DNA of 64,000 bases from Cladopsammia gracilis (Eukaryota; Cnidaria; Anthozoa; Scleractinia; Dendrophylliidae). This document shows positions 60,281 to 64,000 of this stretch, in pieces. The DNA is taken from assembly GCA_022457155.1 (NCBI GenBank), contig JAJGOT010000596.1:417310-481309 (forward strand). Direction: 5' to 3'. The notes beneath the pieces were generated by a model. That model was not told the origin of the DNA and did no database searches. It saw only the letters and a list, made by a program, of their open reading frames with translations. Within the stretch, counting starts at the first letter, position 1; each line of letters begins with the position of its first letter. The position numbers and the translations under genes are program-made.

Positions 60281-63200
60281 GTAAGTTGGGATGGGAGTAC
60301 CAATTGCAAATGGGACGTTCCAAAAATTTTCCGCACCTGGGGATGGAAGGATAGATTTCCGTCAGATTCCGACAGGTCTTAACTTCAATTTTAATGATTC
60401 CGATAGGACTGATTTCCGTCAGATTCCGACAGGTCCAATGTAAAAAAGAAATGATCACTTCTACAAAATACATAGCAATTTCTGTTCAATAGAAATCGCA
60501 GATTCCGACAGGGATATTTTTTTCATATTGCAGATTCCTATAGCCTTGTTTCTTTTAAAAAACATTTCCTAACCCCTCACCTAACACGCAAATTGCAGAT
60601 TCCGACAGGCCCCATCCGGACCGTACCAAAATATACCCTCCATAGGGGGGGGTGCGGATAAAAAATGGAACGTCCCAATGCAGGGCCACTTTTGAAGGGA
60701 GAGTTTAACTAAATATGTAAGCTTATTTGGTATGGGCGTTTAGCCTGAAGTCGTTTGGTGGTTCATTGTGCTAGTTAGTGATTTTAGCAAATGAGACAGA
60801 CAAGCTAGTTGAATTTTAAATGGTGGCCCAGTATTCTTTAGTTAGCCATTGGTCGGCAAAATATAAAATCACACTGTTTAAAATTGTAAGTCTGGTTCAC
60901 ATTAGCAACGTAATGACATAAGAACATGGACATAATGATGTAAAGAAAAGATCAATTTCTTCCATTGTGTCGTTGTGTTTATGTTATTATGTTCCTTTTA
61001 TGTCGTTATGTTGTGTTGTTCACACTGGTGACATAAAACATTGATATAAGCTGCATCTGGCATTTGCATGACCTCACCATTATGTTGTTAGAGGGGGGTG
61101 AATAGGTTCACAGATCTGCGGATTTGGCCTTAAAAAGCGCACAGATTGCAGATTTTAGCGATAAATTAAGTGGATACGCGGATTTGAAAATTACCGTGGG
61201 TCGCGGATCAGCCGAAAATTTTGGCCCGGATTCCGTACTTTGTCTATCTAGAAGTTCAGATTGTGGATCTGATCATTAATTTTTTGGTCTGCCTTGGACG
61301 GTATGTTGGTGTTTTGTCGACTACTGTTTTTCAGTTTCACCAGCAAAGGCAGAAAACTTCGAGTATTAAAAATCTAAATACTGCACAAGATAAACAAAAC
61401 AAATCATATATATACCTGTGTGCAGTATATTTATACTGTGGAAACTTTTCAAGTGAAATTAATGTGGATCCGGATTTGAACGAAAGTAACGTCGGATCGA
61501 TGGATCGGGCAAAAAGTAGCTCGGATCGGCGGATTTGCATACTCCTATTCACCCTCTCTTGTTATGTCACTAGGGTAAACCAGGCTTTATTTATGTTTTG
61601 AGGGATACCATAAATACCATACTTCCTCATATAATAGCTATCACTCAATTAATTACCCCCATTTAATAAATTATAAACCCCTAACAGTTAAACCAGAGAA
61701 TGATGCCGAGGAGGAGTCAGATGCAAAATGATTCTTTGGTGACTCAGATGAGGATTTTTTTATTGAACAGTAATTTAAAAATTCCCAATTGAGTAAATTT
61801 AAAAAGCCCAAAAATTAAATTATGGTAATTGGCAGCCCCCTATCAAATAATTGCCCCCTTTTGAAGAAATAATAAATAATAACTGCCCCGGCTATTATAA
61901 GAGGAACAGGGTTCTCCTTATCAGGCGGTAACCGGTAAAATTTACCGCTTGAAGCAGTACTTATTACCGCCTGTAACTGCTCGCTCCCAGAACATTTTTA
62001 AGACACACAGTTTTCCCTTTACCGCTTAGCAAAAATCCCTTACCTGCTCAGCTGAAATTTAGGGAGAACCCTGGAGGAAATACAGTAGAATGTCTCAGGA
62101 GGATGATATGGCCATATTAGGAGGATTCCATATCCCTCTGCAGCAGGCAAGATTCTTAGACCTTTTTGGGAGGGGGGGGGGGGGGCGTGGGGTAGATGAT
62201 GTTGTAAGAAAAATGAATGTTCTATGATGTTTGCAGAGAGCCTCAAGGACTTGGTGAGATTTTTAAGGCGTGATGACACCACTTGCGAAATAAGACGTCA
62301 ACTAGGATATTCTGAAGTATTGCAAAATGTATGTTTGTTTCTCTTTATTACAGAATAATTACAGTTTCATCAAATACCTATTACAGGTGTATAATCATAG
62401 TGTGAAAAGTTGAATTTTCAATCAAGCCGAAAAGTTAAATGCCAAATACATTGTACAAATTCTTATTCAAAGTCCTGCGGCTGTCAGGATTTGCAAATGC
62501 TATCATTTGAAAATTAGATTTCCTTTATCCCGTTAAGCCCCAAGGTGAATTCCATTTCTTTCCAAATTGATAAATACAAACTCTGCCCCCATGTATGATA
62601 TACCATTTGAAAGCTATTCATTGGAGTACTTCATAAATCATATCAGCATTTATAAAGGAAGTTATGGCTTTCATAGAAATGAGTTTAAAACTCAAAAATA
62701 ATGTAGTACTTTTTTATGTGTTAGGTATGCTTATTTTGCAGCTCTCAGTGCATAGATTAATGTGGCGCATGTCTTAGACTATCGATGTACTCAGAAAAGA
62801 ACTTCAAAGGTTATAGGAGTGATCAGCTGCATCATAAATAGGAGGGGGCACAATTTTATGCTTTCAATGAGTAGATCCTTACAGGACAATTTTAGTGACA
62901 AAAATTCATACAAATCTACCAAATTTTGGCCAAGTTGTGACATCATGTGCCAATTGGCACTCCTAGGGCTTAAAGGGTTAAGGGACGTCACCACATCAAC
63001 CTCTGTGAAGGACACGAAAGGACTCCAAAGGAAAGGATTTTTCCCCTGTATCAAGAATAGTGTGCTGTCTTGCTAACACTCGCCAGCAATAACCAGATTA
63101 TTTTGTGAATTCTTGGGAAAATGAGATTATGATTGTTTTCCTCTTTCAGGATCTGGTGGCAATTCTTAAAAGCTGTTCTTCTAAAGAGAGGGAGATTTTT

Positions 63201-63980
63201 GATATGGTGATAAGGTGCAGTGTGATCAAACTATAAACCTGATACTGTAACATTTGGACCCCCCTTTCCCCCTAGAAAATTAAGGAAATCCTCCACCCCA
63301 CCCCTACCCTAAAATTTCAGGTAACAAAACCATTGTTCTCATGCAATTATTAGCCTAACCCATTATGAAATTCAAAATTATTTAATTTTCCACTCCGAAC
63401 CACTAGCACTGCCACGTACAGCTGTAGTCTTAAATTTTTTTCATGCTTTTGTCATGTTTGGTGATATAATTATGACAATCATTTGTCAACAAAGTAAGCA
63501 CTGAATATTTCTGTCCATACTGATTCCAAAAGAGTTTCCAAAGCCCACTCCCTACCCCCTACAGGTCCCAGAAGTTCCAGGGGGAGGAGGAGGGGGGTCT
63601 TACAGGTGAAAGGGAGTTTCTTGAAGCATGTTTACCAAAGGTTTTCTTAATTAAGTGAATTTATAAATGGTAAATGAGTCTTAGCTGTAACTAATAATTA
63701 ATACTACTTGTGGATTTCTGTGGTGACTTAAATGTTGCTGATGCTAGTGTATGTATACATATATGTTGTGACCGTTTTTCAAACCAAAGTAAATTTGAAC
63801 CCCAACAAGTACATTGTATACAATATCGCTAAATTAACTGAATTGCTCTTTTATGTCTTCAGGCTTATGGTAAATTTGACTCAGCCAGCAGTGTTGTGTT
63901 TTGGAAACAACATCCCAGATGACAAAACTGGTCAGCATTACTACCTGGACCTTGTGACCCAGCTACAGTCATACAAAGAG
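60169..63980 (+). CDS. TIMELESS: TIMELESS N-terminal part (partial, continues past window)
   Basis: Four coding exons: 60169-60280, 62237-62328, 63150-63214, 63863-63980, phases 1, 0, 2, 0 in agreement. The protein begins [20 protein letters not shown] and contains [17 protein letters not shown], then [51 protein letters not shown] and [12 protein letters not shown]. This is the conserved start of the TIMELESS (Tof1/Swi1) N-terminal domain. With TIPIN, TIMELESS protects stalled replication forks and supports checkpoint signalling in the nucleus. It is distinct from the insect circadian dTIM paralogue group. The rest lies beyond 64,000. Confidence 0.93.
60370..60612. repeat. cagattccgacagg short repeats
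   Basis: Five copies of gattccgacagg or gattccgatagg, twice inside a longer gatttccgtcagattccgac unit, in TIMELESS intron 1. Confidence 0.8.
60886..61588. mobile_element. Old inverted-repeat element (~700 bp) in TIMELESS intron
   Basis: Left end GTCTGGTTCACATTAGCAAC with gtaatgacataa; right end ttatgtcactagggtaaaccaggc. An internal ttcacactggtgacataa (61018-61037) repeats the end motif. Arms pair imperfectly. The 61221-61601 frame inside is not recognisable. Confidence 0.5.
61600..62230. other. TIMELESS intron 1, nothing coding recognised
   Basis: Contains a G12 run (62169-62184) and AT-rich stretches. Short frames only. Confidence 0.5.
62237..62328 (+). CDS. TIMELESS: TIMELESS coding exon 2
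   Basis: Acceptor gatgtttgcag. Encodes [20 protein letters not shown] and [10 protein letters not shown]. Donor AAAAT/GTATGT, phase 0. Confidence 0.92.
62330..63148. other. TIMELESS intron 2, nothing recognised
   Basis: AT-rich; a 104-codon frame at 62762-63076 has no domain and sits between two confident exons, so it is treated as intronic. Confidence 0.5.
63150..63214 (+). CDS. TIMELESS: TIMELESS coding exon 3
   Basis: Acceptor ttttcctctttcag. Encodes [20 protein letters not shown] then I; donor ATAAG/GTGCAG, phase 2. Confidence 0.92.
63863..63980 (+). CDS. TIMELESS: TIMELESS coding exon 4
   Basis: Acceptor ttttatgtcttcag. Encodes [20 protein letters not shown] and then [24 protein letters not shown] is nearly invariant in TIMELESS. 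Donor AAAGAG/GTACAT, phase 0; following exons are outside the window. Confidence 0.93.
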
Positions 63981-64000
63981 GTACATGTAAACAACCCCCC

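Noticed and set aside
62762..63076. 104-codon frame as a TIMELESS exon
   Set aside because: Exons 2 and 3 join in phase without it and match the TIMELESS sequence continuously.

Overview
This is animal nuclear DNA, most likely from an anthozoan cnidarian and probably a stony coral. The window holds large intron-rich genes with GT-AG introns. Its proteins are animal-specific (cadherin repeats, C1q/TNF-like domains, CNBD2, TIMELESS). The spaces between exons are packed with palindromic MITEs, Penelope-like GIY-YIG fragments, LINE tails and tRNA-derived SINEs. The organism call is inference; the gene calls rest on hand-spliced exons whose reading phases agree.

Layout. (1) 1-10.3 kb has no host gene: a Penelope-like GIY-YIG fragment, a frame-broken Ty3/Gypsy element (3.0-6.6 kb), a 1.78 kb palindrome abutting it, and smaller fold-back elements. 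(2) 11.2-27.9 kb, minus strand: one large receptor-like gene in 13 proposed exons (about 2,476 aa). From the N-terminus it encodes nine C1q/TNF-like domains, one Ig domain, about eight cadherin repeats, one transmembrane helix and a 170-residue tail ending DTRL. One intron carries a minisatellite that repeats the neighbouring splice donor; another holds a frame-broken piece of cadherin coding sequence. (3) 28-35.8 kb is intergenic: a pogo/Tigger-like element, a possible orphan exon with a repeat-derived promoter-like sequence, and otherwise unrecognised DNA. (4) 35.8-57.9 kb, minus strand: a CNBD2-like gene (10 exons, 731 aa) whose introns are crowded with hairpin elements, LINE and Penelope fragments, SINEs and arrays resembling heat-shock elements. 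(5) 60.2-64 kb, plus strand: the first four coding exons of TIMELESS, running off the window end.

The C1q-Ig-cadherin protein looks like a cell-surface adhesion or recognition receptor. CNBD2 is a cAMP-binding protein tied to sperm flagella in mammals, and TIMELESS is a replication-fork protection factor. CNBD2 and TIMELESS are divergently arranged about 2.3 kb apart. Nothing in the sequence suggests the three genes share a pathway. The most original observations are the receptor architecture, the splice-donor minisatellite, the decayed cadherin segment, and the mobile repeats carrying CRE/YY1-like and HSE-like motifs.
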